A DNA stretch of 55,287 bases from a virus: positions 1-55,287 of the IMG/VR virus record IMGVR_UViG_3300024999_000131, one strand, 5' to 3'. The translations under genes were made by a program, and so were the position numbers. Position 1 is the first letter of the stretch. Each line of letters opens with the position of its first letter. Below the pieces are notes generated by a model. That model ran no database searches and had not been told where the DNA came from. It was given only the letters and a program-made list of their open reading frames with translations. Below are positions 22,528 to 28,785 of this stretch, one piece after another.

Positions 22528-22677
22528 TTGGCTGAAATGATATTAGCATATCTTAAAAAGGAAGCAGATAAAGAAGTTATAAGAAAAGCTAAAGCAAAAG
22601 AGCAAGATATAAGAGGATACATAATTGGGAGTGTTTATAAGGCACAAAAGAAGCGAAGAAAGTATATGGGGAGGTAG
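22528..22677 (+). CDS. Small basic protein, TTG start
   Basis: TTG 22528 with AAAGAGGAA nine bases upstream opens a 49-residue, strongly basic helical frame (AEMILAYLKKEADKEVIRKA, ending QKKRRKYMGR). It follows directly on a promoter. It could bind nucleic acid by charge, but nothing specific is seen. Confidence 0.58.
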   Translation: MAEMILAYLKKEADKEVIRKAKAKEQDIRGYIIGSVYKAQKKRRKYMGR

Positions 22678-22730
22678 AAGAGAATATATGTAGAATACCA
22701 ACAAATGACTCATTTATTGGAGGTGAATTA

Positions 22731-22925
22731 ATGATTGAAGAATCAAACGTATATAAAGTATTTTATAGTTTTAAAAGAAATAATAAGTCAGAATGGGAAG
22801 ATACTTTTCAATATGTTCAGGTTAAGACAAAAGATGAAGCTATATTTTCTACTGAAAGGATGATAAGTAATCAAGGTCATCATAGCTGGTTTGTCGGAGC
22901 AGGACAATTAATCCCAAAAAATTAA
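22731..22925 (+). CDS. Small protein, unknown
   Basis: A 64-residue ORF with TTGGAGGTG upstream. It starts with strands (VYKVFYSFKRNNKSEWEDTF) and a helix (KTKDEAIFSTERMISN), the beta-beta-alpha pattern seen in many small phage proteins. No function. Confidence 0.65.
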   Translation: MIEESNVYKVFYSFKRNNKSEWEDTFQYVQVKTKDEAIFSTERMISNQGHHSWFVGAGQLIPKN

Positions 22926-22956
22926 GAATTCATTGGAAAGAGAGGAAGATATAAGA

Positions 22957-23229
22957 ATGGAAAATGTTATTGTTGGTCAATTAATTGAAGTTTCTCAGAA
23001 TAAAACATGGTGTTATGGAGTTGTTGTGGAAGTTTTTGATGATATGTACCATATTGAAAAAGAATATGGCGGTAGAGTGATGTCACACGATAGAGATAAA
23101 ATGGATCAGCAAGAAATTAATGATTCCCTAGTTTTAAATTTATATACTAGACCACTATATAAAGATGGCAAACCTGTAATGTCTAGGAAGAATTTGTTTG
23201 GTAAATATACGTTTAAACCAAAATATTAA
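22957..23229 (+). CDS. Unknown SH3-like protein
   Basis: ATG 22957 with AGAGAGGAAG upstream is chosen over TTG 22933. The 90-residue product begins MENVIVGQLIEVSQNKTWCY followed by GVVVEVFDDMYHIE, the start of an SH3-like barrel, and has a Lys/Arg-rich tail. Function unknown. Confidence 0.65.
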   Translation: MENVIVGQLIEVSQNKTWCYGVVVEVFDDMYHIEKEYGGRVMSHDRDKMDQQEINDSLVLNLYTRPLYKDGKPVMSRKNLFGKYTFKPKY

Positions 23230-23275
23230 CCTTGGAAATGTAGTTTTTAATGGATTGAAAGGAGGGGTGATATTT

Positions 23276-23446
23276 ATGGATACATTAATATGGATTAAAT
23301 TAATTTCATTAGTAATTGCAATTTGGTTTTCTATAGTTATTGTTGCTAAAATTATTTATAAGCAAAATGTAACGCAATTGACATTTATGATTCATGCTGT
23401 TTCTTTAGTAGCATTTTTAACAATTCAATTTAGGTTATATCAATAA
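23276..23446 (+). CDS. Small two-pass membrane protein
   Basis: ATG 23276 follows AAAGGAGGGGTG. The 56-residue product has two transmembrane segments (LIWIKLISLVIAIWFSIVIV; LTFMIHAVSLVAFLTIQF) joined by a short basic loop. It is immediately followed by the secreted PspC-like gene. Confidence 0.7.
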   Translation: MDTLIWIKLISLVIAIWFSIVIVAKIIYKQNVTQLTFMIHAVSLVAFLTIQFRLYQ

Positions 23447-23477
23447 TAAGTAATATTATGGAAGAAGGAATACATAA

Positions 23478-23777
23478 ATGAAAAATATTATTATCACTTT
23501 AGTATTATGTTTATCATTATTATTTGTAACAACTAGCGTAGCTTTTGCAGAAGGAGTAACAATTCAACAAGGAACACAACAAAATATTCATGTTGTTAAG
23601 AAATTACATCTTTCTACTACAGATAAATCTATTGGTGGTGTGTGCGGAGGTCTTGGAGAATATTTTGGGATTGATTCGTCATTTATTAGAATTGGCTTTG
23701 TAGTGTTTACTTTAGCAGGAGGAGCAGGAATTTTAGTTTATTTAGTTATGTGGGCAATATTACCCGAAGGAATTTAA
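23478..23777 (+). CDS. PspC-domain membrane protein with signal peptide
   Basis: The 99-residue product starts with a signal-peptide-like MKNIIITLVLCLSLLFVTTS ending in AFAEG. A PspC domain follows: LSTTDKSIGGVCGGLGEYFG, IDSSFIRIGFVV and ILVYLVMWAILPEGI, giving one further transmembrane segment. PspC proteins take part in the phage-shock envelope-stress response. A phage copy may stabilise the membrane during infection, which is inference. An added signal peptide is unusual for this domain. Confidence 0.85.
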   Translation: MKNIIITLVLCLSLLFVTTSVAFAEGVTIQQGTQQNIHVVKKLHLSTTDKSIGGVCGGLGEYFGIDSSFIRIGFVVFTLAGGAGILVYLVMWAILPEGI

Positions 23778-23824
23778 ATAATACGATGAAAACAAGTTTG
23801 AATGGATTGGAGGTGAAAATATAA

Positions 23825-24040
23825 ATGGAAGAAAAGATTAATCAATTACATCAATTAATAAAGGATATTTTTCCTGATGCGGTTTATGTTGAAGTTATTG
23901 TAAATAGTCAAGAGATACAGGTCAATCCTAAATTTAAAACAAACGTATCAGAATTTACGATGAAAACTATTACAGGGAAATGGGTTAAACGTAACACCTA
24001 CCATTATTATGATTGCATGGGTTATGCTTGCTTTTATTAA
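23825..24040 (+). CDS. Unknown protein, probably truncated by frameshift
   Basis: ATG 23825 (GGAGGTGAAAA upstream) encodes 71 residues: a helical start (KINQLHQLIKDIFPDAVYVE), a beta region, and an odd aromatic end (NTYHYYDCMGYACFY) that looks like out-of-frame sequence. The next frame, open from 23964, reads as membrane protein through the same bases. A single frameshift between about 23964 and 24010 would fuse the two. Confidence 0.55.
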   Translation: MEEKINQLHQLIKDIFPDAVYVEVIVNSQEIQVNPKFKTNVSEFTMKTITGKWVKRNTYHYYDCMGYACFY

Positions 24041-24200
24041 AGGTTCAGTTTTTAAGAAAATGGACTTATCAATAGAAGAAAATCGCAAAATATATTTAGC
24101 AAAAGCTTACTTATCTAAGCGAACATTGCGTGGGATTATTTTAAATTTAGCATTTCTTAGTTACTTTGGGTATATGTTTTATTTATTAGTGTTAATTTAA
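24009..24200 (+). CDS. Membrane protein, probably the 3' part of the frameshifted gene
   Basis: This 63-residue frame overlaps the previous one by 32 bases and has no ribosome binding site before ATG 24009. It contains two hydrophobic segments (MIAWVMLAFIKG; LRGIILNLAFLSYFGYMFYL) and a basic loop. Its frame is open upstream to 23964 with plausible coding (TPTII before the Met). It is most simply the displaced C-terminal half of the 23825 gene. Confidence 0.5.
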   Translation: MIAWVMLAFIKGSVFKKMDLSIEENRKIYLAKAYLSKRTLRGIILNLAFLSYFGYMFYLLVLI

Positions 24201-24215
24201 GGATGGTGAATAGAA

Positions 24216-24539
24216 TTGAATACAATAATTATTAATGGGACTAAGATTCAAACAAGTGGAAATAATATTTCAGTTGTAAATGGCAATGTATATGTTGATG
24301 GTAAAATCACTTTGTCTGGTCTATCAGGTGATGTAAATATTAAATTTGAAGGTGATTTAGCATCTTTAAAATGTGATGGAGGTGCTGAGATAACTGGTAA
24401 TATTAAAGGCAATGTAAATGTAGGAGGATCATTAGAATGTGGTGATATTGGCGGTTCAGTTGATGCAGGAGGTTCTGTAAGATGTGGTAAAGTATTTGGG
24501 GATATCGATGCAGGTGGAAGTGTTAAGTGTAGTAGATAA
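24216..24539 (+). CDS. Beta-helix repeat protein (bactofilin-like pattern)
   Basis: TTG 24216 (AAGGATGGTG upstream) begins a 107-residue protein. After INGTKIQTSGNNISVVNGNV it consists of short degenerate repeats (VDGKITLSG; SGDVNIKFEG; GNIKGNVNVGGSLECGDIGG; SVDAGGSVRCGKVFGDIDAG). Regular Gly/Val turns every 8-10 residues predict a small right-handed beta-helix similar to bactofilins or to phage polysaccharide-contact modules. It may polymerise, which is inference. Confidence 0.72.
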   Translation: MNTIIINGTKIQTSGNNISVVNGNVYVDGKITLSGLSGDVNIKFEGDLASLKCDGGAEITGNIKGNVNVGGSLECGDIGGSVDAGGSVRCGKVFGDIDAGGSVKCSR

Positions 24540-24558
24540 GAATAAAGGAAAGAATAAA

Positions 24559-24813
24559 ATGCTTAGAGATAAGATTATTTTCAGAATAGAATCTAAAAAT
24601 AAATCTCAAGTCTTCATTGAATTAAGAAGAAATGATATTTTAAATTATGATAGTATATTAGATTGGTGGCAACATAAATACACGGCAGAATGCGGAGATA
24701 TTACAATTACAGACTCTAATATGTTGTTTGCTATATGTAAATTAGCATTAAAACTTCAAGAAGATAGGGTTGGGTATTACAGAGAACTTGAAGAACGTGG
24801 ATTTAGAAAATAA
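24559..24813 (+). CDS. Unknown protein
   Basis: ATG 24559 with AAAGGAAAG upstream is preferred to the in-frame GTG/ATG inside the previous gene. The 84-residue product (MLRDKIIFRIESKNKSQVFI) has a beta-rich start, a WWQHKY motif and a helical end (LALKLQEDRVGYYRELEERG). No family. Confidence 0.62.
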   Translation: MLRDKIIFRIESKNKSQVFIELRRNDILNYDSILDWWQHKYTAECGDITITDSNMLFAICKLALKLQEDRVGYYRELEERGFRK

Positions 24814-24838
24814 ATTCAAATAGAAAGGGATTGTATCA

Positions 24839-24988
24839 ATGTTAATTCATTGCAGAAATTCGCTTTGTAAATATTATTGGGAAGATTCATGCACTATTAT
24901 TCTAGAGAATAAACTTGTAGCACTTGATGAGAACGGTAAATGCGAAGAGCAAAAAGAAGGCATTAGCGATTGGTATAAAGAAGGATGA
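24839..24988 (+). CDS. Tiny four-Cys protein
   Basis: A 49-residue ORF (MLIHCRNSLCKYYWEDSCTI, later GKCEEQK) with AGAAAGGGATT upstream. The C-x4-C...C...C pattern matches several other tiny proteins in the window. Zinc binding is probable; function unknown. Confidence 0.63.
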   Translation: MLIHCRNSLCKYYWEDSCTIILENKLVALDENGKCEEQKEGISDWYKEG

Positions 24989-25015
24989 TTTTATTAAATA
25001 TAAAAATAAAATTGT

Positions 25016-25044
25016 TTGACATATGGTTGTGAAAATGTTATAAT
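25016..25044 (+). promoter_or_regulatory. Consensus sigma-A promoter with extended -10
   Basis: TTGACA (25016-25021), 17 bp, TATAAT (25039-25044), a perfect consensus. The context AAAATGTTATAATTATTA, with TG one base before the -10, is repeated almost exactly at 28011 and similarly at 41031. Confidence 0.9.
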
Positions 25045-25086
25045 TATTATGAGTCAAAAAATTAAAAGAAGGGAGAATTAAACTAA

Positions 25087-25308
25087 ATGAACGATCCATA
25101 TTTAAAAGTTGGTAAAATATTCTATCCTGTTCATCCGATTTATAAAACTACATATGTTACAGTAGGAAAACCACATTGTTGTCCTGTTTGTCATGGAAGT
25201 GGAATAGTAGACAAAGGATTTTTTAATAGAACAGGTGATTCTTGGGTTAATAGTGGTGGTACAGAAAAATGTAAAGCTTGTGATGGTAAAATGATTGTTT
25301 GGGGCTAA
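25087..25308 (+). CDS. DnaJ-type CxxCxGxG zinc-finger protein
   Basis: The 73-residue product has CPVCHGSGIVDKGFF at about residues 32-46 and CKACDGKMIVWG at the C-terminus, with a Gly/Ser-rich loop between. This is a CxxCxGxG zinc pair like the one at 16531, here without a coiled coil. It is the first gene after a perfect promoter, so it is probably highly expressed early. Function unknown. Confidence 0.75.
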   Translation: MNDPYLKVGKIFYPVHPIYKTTYVTVGKPHCCPVCHGSGIVDKGFFNRTGDSWVNSGGTEKCKACDGKMIVWG

Positions 25309-25352
25309 CATATTATCAAGGTAATGCAATGTGCCGAAAAGGAGAATTAACT

Positions 25353-25745
25353 ATGAAAATATCTAATTTCACAAATATCTTTAAATTTATGCAAACTAAA
25401 TTCCCAGTGGAAGAATGCATAGAGAAAGACAAGAAAGAAGAAGCAATATATAATTCAAAGAATAAATATTTATGTTTAGTTATTGATAAAAGATTTAAAG
25501 ATAATATAGAATTAAAAATTATGACTCCTTACATATGGGTAGGAAACGAATCAAGATATTCAGGACATGAAGATTTTAAAGACTTTATTGGTTATGGATG
25601 GATTAATGAAAATGGTTATTATATTGATAATTTTGAGAATCCCATACATGTTGTTGATGATGAAATTGTAATAGGATTTGTACCATATGAAGATAAAAAT
25701 AGCGACGATTTGAAATTATGGGATATTGTAAAGGAAGAAGATTAG
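25353..25745 (+). CDS. Unknown protein
   Basis: ATG 25353 (AAAAGGAG upstream) is the start, not the ATG or TTG inside the preceding gene. The 130-residue product is a coherent mixed alpha/beta acidic protein (NIELKIMTPYIWVGNESRYS, GYGWINENGYYIDNFENP). No known motif. Confidence 0.68.
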   Translation: MKISNFTNIFKFMQTKFPVEECIEKDKKEEAIYNSKNKYLCLVIDKRFKDNIELKIMTPYIWVGNESRYSGHEDFKDFIGYGWINENGYYIDNFENPIHVVDDEIVIGFVPYEDKNSDDLKLWDIVKEED

Positions 25746-25783
25746 TAAATATTTTAGATGTGAATCGAGGTGATAATAATTAA

Positions 25784-26365
25784 TTGAATTATAATAGACC
25801 TAAAAATGAGACAGAAACACATTTTCTATTAAAAGAAATATCAAAATACATATTATTCGGTTGGGGATATAATAAATTAGGCACAGAAGTAGGTTCTATG
25901 TGGGATAATGACATATCAAAATTATTTAACAAACAAGGTAAGTCACAGAAAAATATTGTGGATTGTGTTGGTTTAAAGAAGGTATCATTAGGTAGAGGTA
26001 AGTTCTATTATGACATGAAAGCAATTGAAGCAAAAGCAAGTTTAAGTGATTATAAAAATGGTTTTTGTGGAGCTTGTGCAAGGACATATATTATAAGCAC
26101 AGTAAATACCATACCAATTGAACTTTTGCCAAAACACATAGGATACATAGAAATTGATCTTGATAAATTTGAACTAAAGAAGTATTCTCAGAAGATTTCT
26201 GATATGCAAGGTGTTAACTTAGTCCGACAAGCTAAAAAGAAAATTGATTCAAGATTTAAAGATGAAGAAAAGTATAAAAAATGGTGTGCTGAAAGTTTGG
26301 AAAGAGTTGCTTATAGAAGTAGTAGCGAATTGTTGTTTTGGAGGAATTTCATAGAGTTTAGTTGA
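25784..26365 (+). CDS. PD-(D/E)XK-fold nuclease-like protein
   Basis: TTG 25784 follows CGAGGTGATAATAAT. The 193-residue product has a short helical start (NETETHFLLKEIS), LGTEVGSM, NIVDCVGLKK, then MKAIEAKASLSDYKNGFC. The last gives an Asp...Glu-x-Lys pattern typical of the PD-(D/E)XK core, and HIGYIEIDLDKFEL supplies a following strand. Proteins of this shape include MmcB-like repair and restriction-type nucleases. A role in DNA processing is likely, with substrate unknown. Confidence 0.62.
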   Translation: MNYNRPKNETETHFLLKEISKYILFGWGYNKLGTEVGSMWDNDISKLFNKQGKSQKNIVDCVGLKKVSLGRGKFYYDMKAIEAKASLSDYKNGFCGACARTYIISTVNTIPIELLPKHIGYIEIDLDKFELKKYSQKISDMQGVNLVRQAKKKIDSRFKDEEKYKKWCAESLERVAYRSSSELLFWRNFIEFS

Positions 26366-26397
26366 TAGAAAATAATAAATTTAGGAGGAAATACGCA

Positions 26398-26673
26398 ATG
26401 TCTAAATATCGTAAGAAAGCAATAATAATTGAAGCAAAAGTTTATCAAAGTGGAATGGAAGATGGGTATGCTTGTTACGCAATAGGTGGTAAATTTATAG
26501 GATACTATGATAAAAATGGAGCATTACCAAAAACAAGTAGAATTCCAGCAATTAAAACGCTTGAAGGATTTCATGAGATTGACGAAGGCGACTATATCAT
26601 TACAGGTGTAAAAGGTGAAAGATATCCTTGCAAACCTGATATTTTTGAAATGACGTATAAATTAATAGAATAG
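26398..26673 (+). CDS. Conserved phage protein, paralogue of 17588-17887
   Basis: ATG 26398 (TTAGGAGGAAA upstream) gives 91 residues: SKYRKKAIIIEAKVYQSG at the start and DEGDYIITGVKGERYPCKPD, IFEMTYKLIE at the end. It shares the family frame of the product at 17588 but has a different central segment. The family is common in phages and uncharacterised. Confidence 0.78.
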   Translation: MSKYRKKAIIIEAKVYQSGMEDGYACYAIGGKFIGYYDKNGALPKTSRIPAIKTLEGFHEIDEGDYIITGVKGERYPCKPDIFEMTYKLIE

Positions 26674-26721
26674 ATTAAAAGTTTAGTTTAATGGGATAAA
26701 GAATAAATTGGAGGAAAGAGT

Positions 26722-27003
26722 ATGAAATTATTAACTAGAGAAAATTTAATTAAATGTTATAAAGGGGCTAAGTCATACGAAAAGAGATATGTTGGAGTAT
26801 TAATTGAAATGACAGGTTTTGAAAAACCAGAAGTAATTATTAATCAAAGTGAAAATTTTGATAAGAAATTAGCATATTATATTGATGCTTACGATGAAAA
26901 TCTTAATCACAAACACGCTCAAGGAATTAAGATCATTGGTTTTACACACGGTAATTACTTTGACGACATCGAAGAAGACTTACTCGTTGGTTTTTATAGA
27001 TAA
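26722..27003 (+). CDS. Unknown protein
   Basis: A 93-residue ORF with TTGGAGGAAAG upstream. It has KRYVGVLIEMTGFEKPEVII, an alpha/beta middle (DKKLAYYIDAYDENL), then IKIIGFTHGNYFDDIEEDL. The acidic composition and strand/helix alternation are coherent; no family is recognised. Confidence 0.68.
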   Translation: MKLLTRENLIKCYKGAKSYEKRYVGVLIEMTGFEKPEVIINQSENFDKKLAYYIDAYDENLNHKHAQGIKIIGFTHGNYFDDIEEDLLVGFYR

Positions 27004-27045
27004 TCCATCAAACAGTTAATTTATGGTATTTAAAGGAGGTGAAAC

Positions 27046-27222
27046 ATGAGAAAAGTAAGATTCCTTAAAGATTTTAATTCTTTTAAGAAAGACACTTATA
27101 GAGTTATCATGGAAGAAACTGCATTCCATTATCGCATTCAAGTTAATTTACATAGTGATGAGTTGTATTGGATTCATAAGGTAGATAACGGTGATATTTA
27201 TCAAGTAGTAGAGAGGAATTAG
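27046..27222 (+). CDS. Small protein, unknown
   Basis: A 58-residue ORF with AAAGGAGGTG upstream: MRKVRFLKDFNSFKKDTYRV, then FHYRIQVNLHSDELYWIHKV. This is a small beta-barrel-like pattern (KDTYRV...YRIQV). It ends two bases before the next gene's ATG, so the two are coupled. Confidence 0.67.
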   Translation: MRKVRFLKDFNSFKKDTYRVIMEETAFHYRIQVNLHSDELYWIHKVDNGDIYQVVERN

Positions 27223-27224
27223 AA

Positions 27225-27914
27225 ATGAAATTAAAGCATATAAAAATTGGTCAAAAAGTAGTCCCTCATTCAAAGAGCAAAGGAAGTCATTTTAATTCAA
27301 GTTGTTGGAGAAAAGTAAAAGAAAATAAAGATCCATATTTATATGTAATAAGAATTGATGGAAATACAATTGTTTTAGATGATGAAAGAGATGCTGAACT
27401 AGGTGATTATTTCTTACCAGAAGATTTAGAACCATACATAGAAGTAATAAAGCAAAATAATAATGAAAGTAGGAATACTAAAATGAAAAAATCACAATTG
27501 AATAGTTCAATGCTTTTCAAAATGAGAGATGGAGACTTATGTGCTTTGTTAGATGATATTGAAAATGAAAAAATGTTCTGCAATAAAGAAGATATTCAAT
27601 TAGGGTATAGTGATTATGGAATATCAATTAATGATTATGATGAAGATTTATCTCCAGAGGATGAAGCCTATGACATTGTAGCAATTAAACAATTAAATAC
27701 TTGTGTGAAAGTTATTGCTGATGTTTTAGATGAGAATGAGCCAGAAGAGTGGGATTGGGTAGAGGAGGTTGAGAAAGAAGATCCAAAAGTTGAAAATGTT
27801 GCCCAAAATATTACAATTAATATTACCATTGATTCAAAATATGATATTGATAATATTATGTGTCAAATAGAAAATAGTATCAGAAATTTAAATTTTAATC
27901 GTTTTGCTATATGA
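27225..27914 (+). CDS. SH3-like domain fused to second domain, internal start
   Basis: The 229-residue frame opens with an SH3-like domain (LKHIKIGQKVVPHSKSKGSH; YLYVIRIDGNTIVLDDERDA; GDYFLPEDLEPYIE). An Asn-rich linker (KQNNNESRNTK) leads to an internal ATG at 27483 preceded by GTAGGA, after which an acidic domain follows (MLFKMRDGDLCALLDDIENE). The design parallels 15707-16417: two ORFs probably fused by stop loss with the second start kept. Function unknown. Confidence 0.7.
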   Translation: MKLKHIKIGQKVVPHSKSKGSHFNSSCWRKVKENKDPYLYVIRIDGNTIVLDDERDAELGDYFLPEDLEPYIEVIKQNNNESRNTKMKKSQLNSSMLFKMRDGDLCALLDDIENEKMFCNKEDIQLGYSDYGISINDYDEDLSPEDEAYDIVAIKQLNTCVKVIADVLDENEPEEWDWVEEVEKEDPKVENVAQNITINITIDSKYDIDNIMCQIENSIRNLNFNRFAI

Positions 27915-27921
27915 TGATTTT

Positions 27922-27977
27922 CAAAACATAACTTCTATTGAATGTGGAATTTTAAGTGGCTTATGTTTTGTTAGAAG
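27922..27977 (+). other. Stem-loop with alternative pairing, AAGTGGC motif
   Basis: CAAAACATAA (27922-27931) pairs perfectly with TTATGTTTTG (27961-27970). The adjacent CTTCTA (27932-27937) pairs with TAGAAG (27972-27977). The order A-B-A'-B' allows either stem, or a strained pseudoknot, since only one base joins A' and B'. AAGTGGC (27954-27960) matches the motif in the stem-loops at 12903 and 16433. Confidence 0.55.
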
Positions 27978-27992
27978 TAATAAATAAAATGT

Positions 27993-28021
27993 TTGACATT
28001 GAGATTAGAAAATGTTATAAT
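27993..28021 (+). promoter_or_regulatory. Consensus sigma-A promoter of the replication module
   Basis: TTGACA (27993-27998), 17 bp, TATAAT (28016-28021). The -10 surroundings AAAATGTTATAATTATTA are nearly identical to the promoter at 25016. It lies 31 bases before the HD-domain gene and probably drives the replication block. Confidence 0.9.
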
Positions 28022-28052
28022 TATTAAGTTGAGTTAATGAAAGGAGTAACGA

Positions 28053-28628
28053 GTGGATAGATTAAATATTTTCAAAACAGAACTCTCATACATATTAAAT
28101 CCTAAGATCAAAGAATTCACAGAAAAAGCTTTAAATAACTTACCAGAATATTTCTTCTCAATTCCTGCATCATCTTCAGGTAAATATCATCCGCAATATG
28201 CTTTGGGAGAGGGAGGTTTGGTGAAACATACCCAATCAGCAGTAAGAATTGCAATAGAAATGTTTAGATTAGATGTTTTTAAATATACCGAAGATGATAA
28301 AGACATAATTATAGCATCACTAATTTTACACGATGGATGTAAATCAGGATTAGATAATAGTTCTCATACCGTCACAGAACATCCATTAATTGTTGCAAAT
28401 ATGCTAAGAAATAATCAAGAAATAAATAGTTGTATAGACAAAGATACGTTGAATATGATTGTTGGTAATATTGAGTCGCATATGGGAAGTTGGTGTTTTG
28501 ATTATAAGACAAAGAAACAAGTGTTACCAAAACCAAAAAGTAAAATACAACACTTTGTACATTGGTGTGATTATTTGGCTAGTAGAAAATGTTTAGAATT
28601 CAATTTCGATGTTAAGGTTGTAAGATAA
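28053..28628 (+). CDS. HD-domain phosphohydrolase
   Basis: GTG 28053 (AAAGGAG upstream) encodes 191 residues. It has the HD superfamily metal ligands: His in GGLVKHTQSAVR at about residue 58, the His-Asp pair in LILHDGCKSG at about 92-93, a later EHPLIVAN and ESHMGSW, and the final Asp in HWCDYLASRK at about 177. HD enzymes hydrolyse phosphomonoesters or cyclic phosphodiesters of nucleotides. As first gene of the replication unit it may adjust nucleotide or signal-nucleotide pools. The exact substrate cannot be told. Confidence 0.82.
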   Translation: MDRLNIFKTELSYILNPKIKEFTEKALNNLPEYFFSIPASSSGKYHPQYALGEGGLVKHTQSAVRIAIEMFRLDVFKYTEDDKDIIIASLILHDGCKSGLDNSSHTVTEHPLIVANMLRNNQEINSCIDKDTLNMIVGNIESHMGSWCFDYKTKKQVLPKPKSKIQHFVHWCDYLASRKCLEFNFDVKVVR

Positions 28629-28651
28629 AATAATAATAATAGGAAGGAAAG

Positions 28652-28759
28652 ATGTTTATTAAAACAAAAGCATGGGGCCAAGTTCCTATCTGTAGAAGTA
28701 AGCCACCTCCTTCTTTCAATTATATTTTAATAAATCATGTGAATAGAATAATAAAATAA
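28652..28759 (+). CDS. Possible 35-residue ORF in the leader of the SSB-like gene
   Basis: ATG 28652 follows AGGAAGGAAAG closely and encodes 35 residues (FIKTKAWGQVPICRSKPPPS, then FNYILINHVNRIIK). The triple Pro codon and the overlap with the 5' arm of a long inverted repeat recall leader peptides, but composition alone does not prove translation. The bases 28660-28710 might instead be a structured RNA. Confidence 0.3.
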   Translation: MFIKTKAWGQVPICRSKPPPSFNYILINHVNRIIK

Positions 28760-28776
28760 AATAATTGAAAGAAGGA
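28708..28776 (+). promoter_or_regulatory. 15-bp inverted repeat covering the next gene's ribosome binding site
   Basis: TCCTTCTTTCAATTA (28708-28722) pairs perfectly with TAATTGAAAGAAGGA (28762-28776). The 3' arm contains the ribosome binding site (GAAAGAAGGA) of the ATG at 28786. Folding would hide that site. The loop holds the end of a small ORF, so ribosome passage could open the stem: a translational switch, by inference. Confidence 0.6.
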
Positions 28777-28785
28777 ATACATATA

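Noticed and set aside
24216-24539. Short DNA tandem repeat
   Set aside because: The repeats are at protein level (Gly-rich beta-helix turns) with divergent codons; it is not a satellite.
27922-27977. True H-type pseudoknot
   Set aside because: The A-B-A'-B' order is real, but with only one base between A' and B' the 10-bp first stem cannot be bridged. Alternative hairpins or a partial fold are more likely.
28660-28720. Relic right end of a second TnpB element, or a known riboswitch
   Set aside because: CTGTAGAAGTAAGCCACC faintly recalls IS605-type ends, but there is no tnpB remnant, and no riboswitch consensus could be matched by eye.
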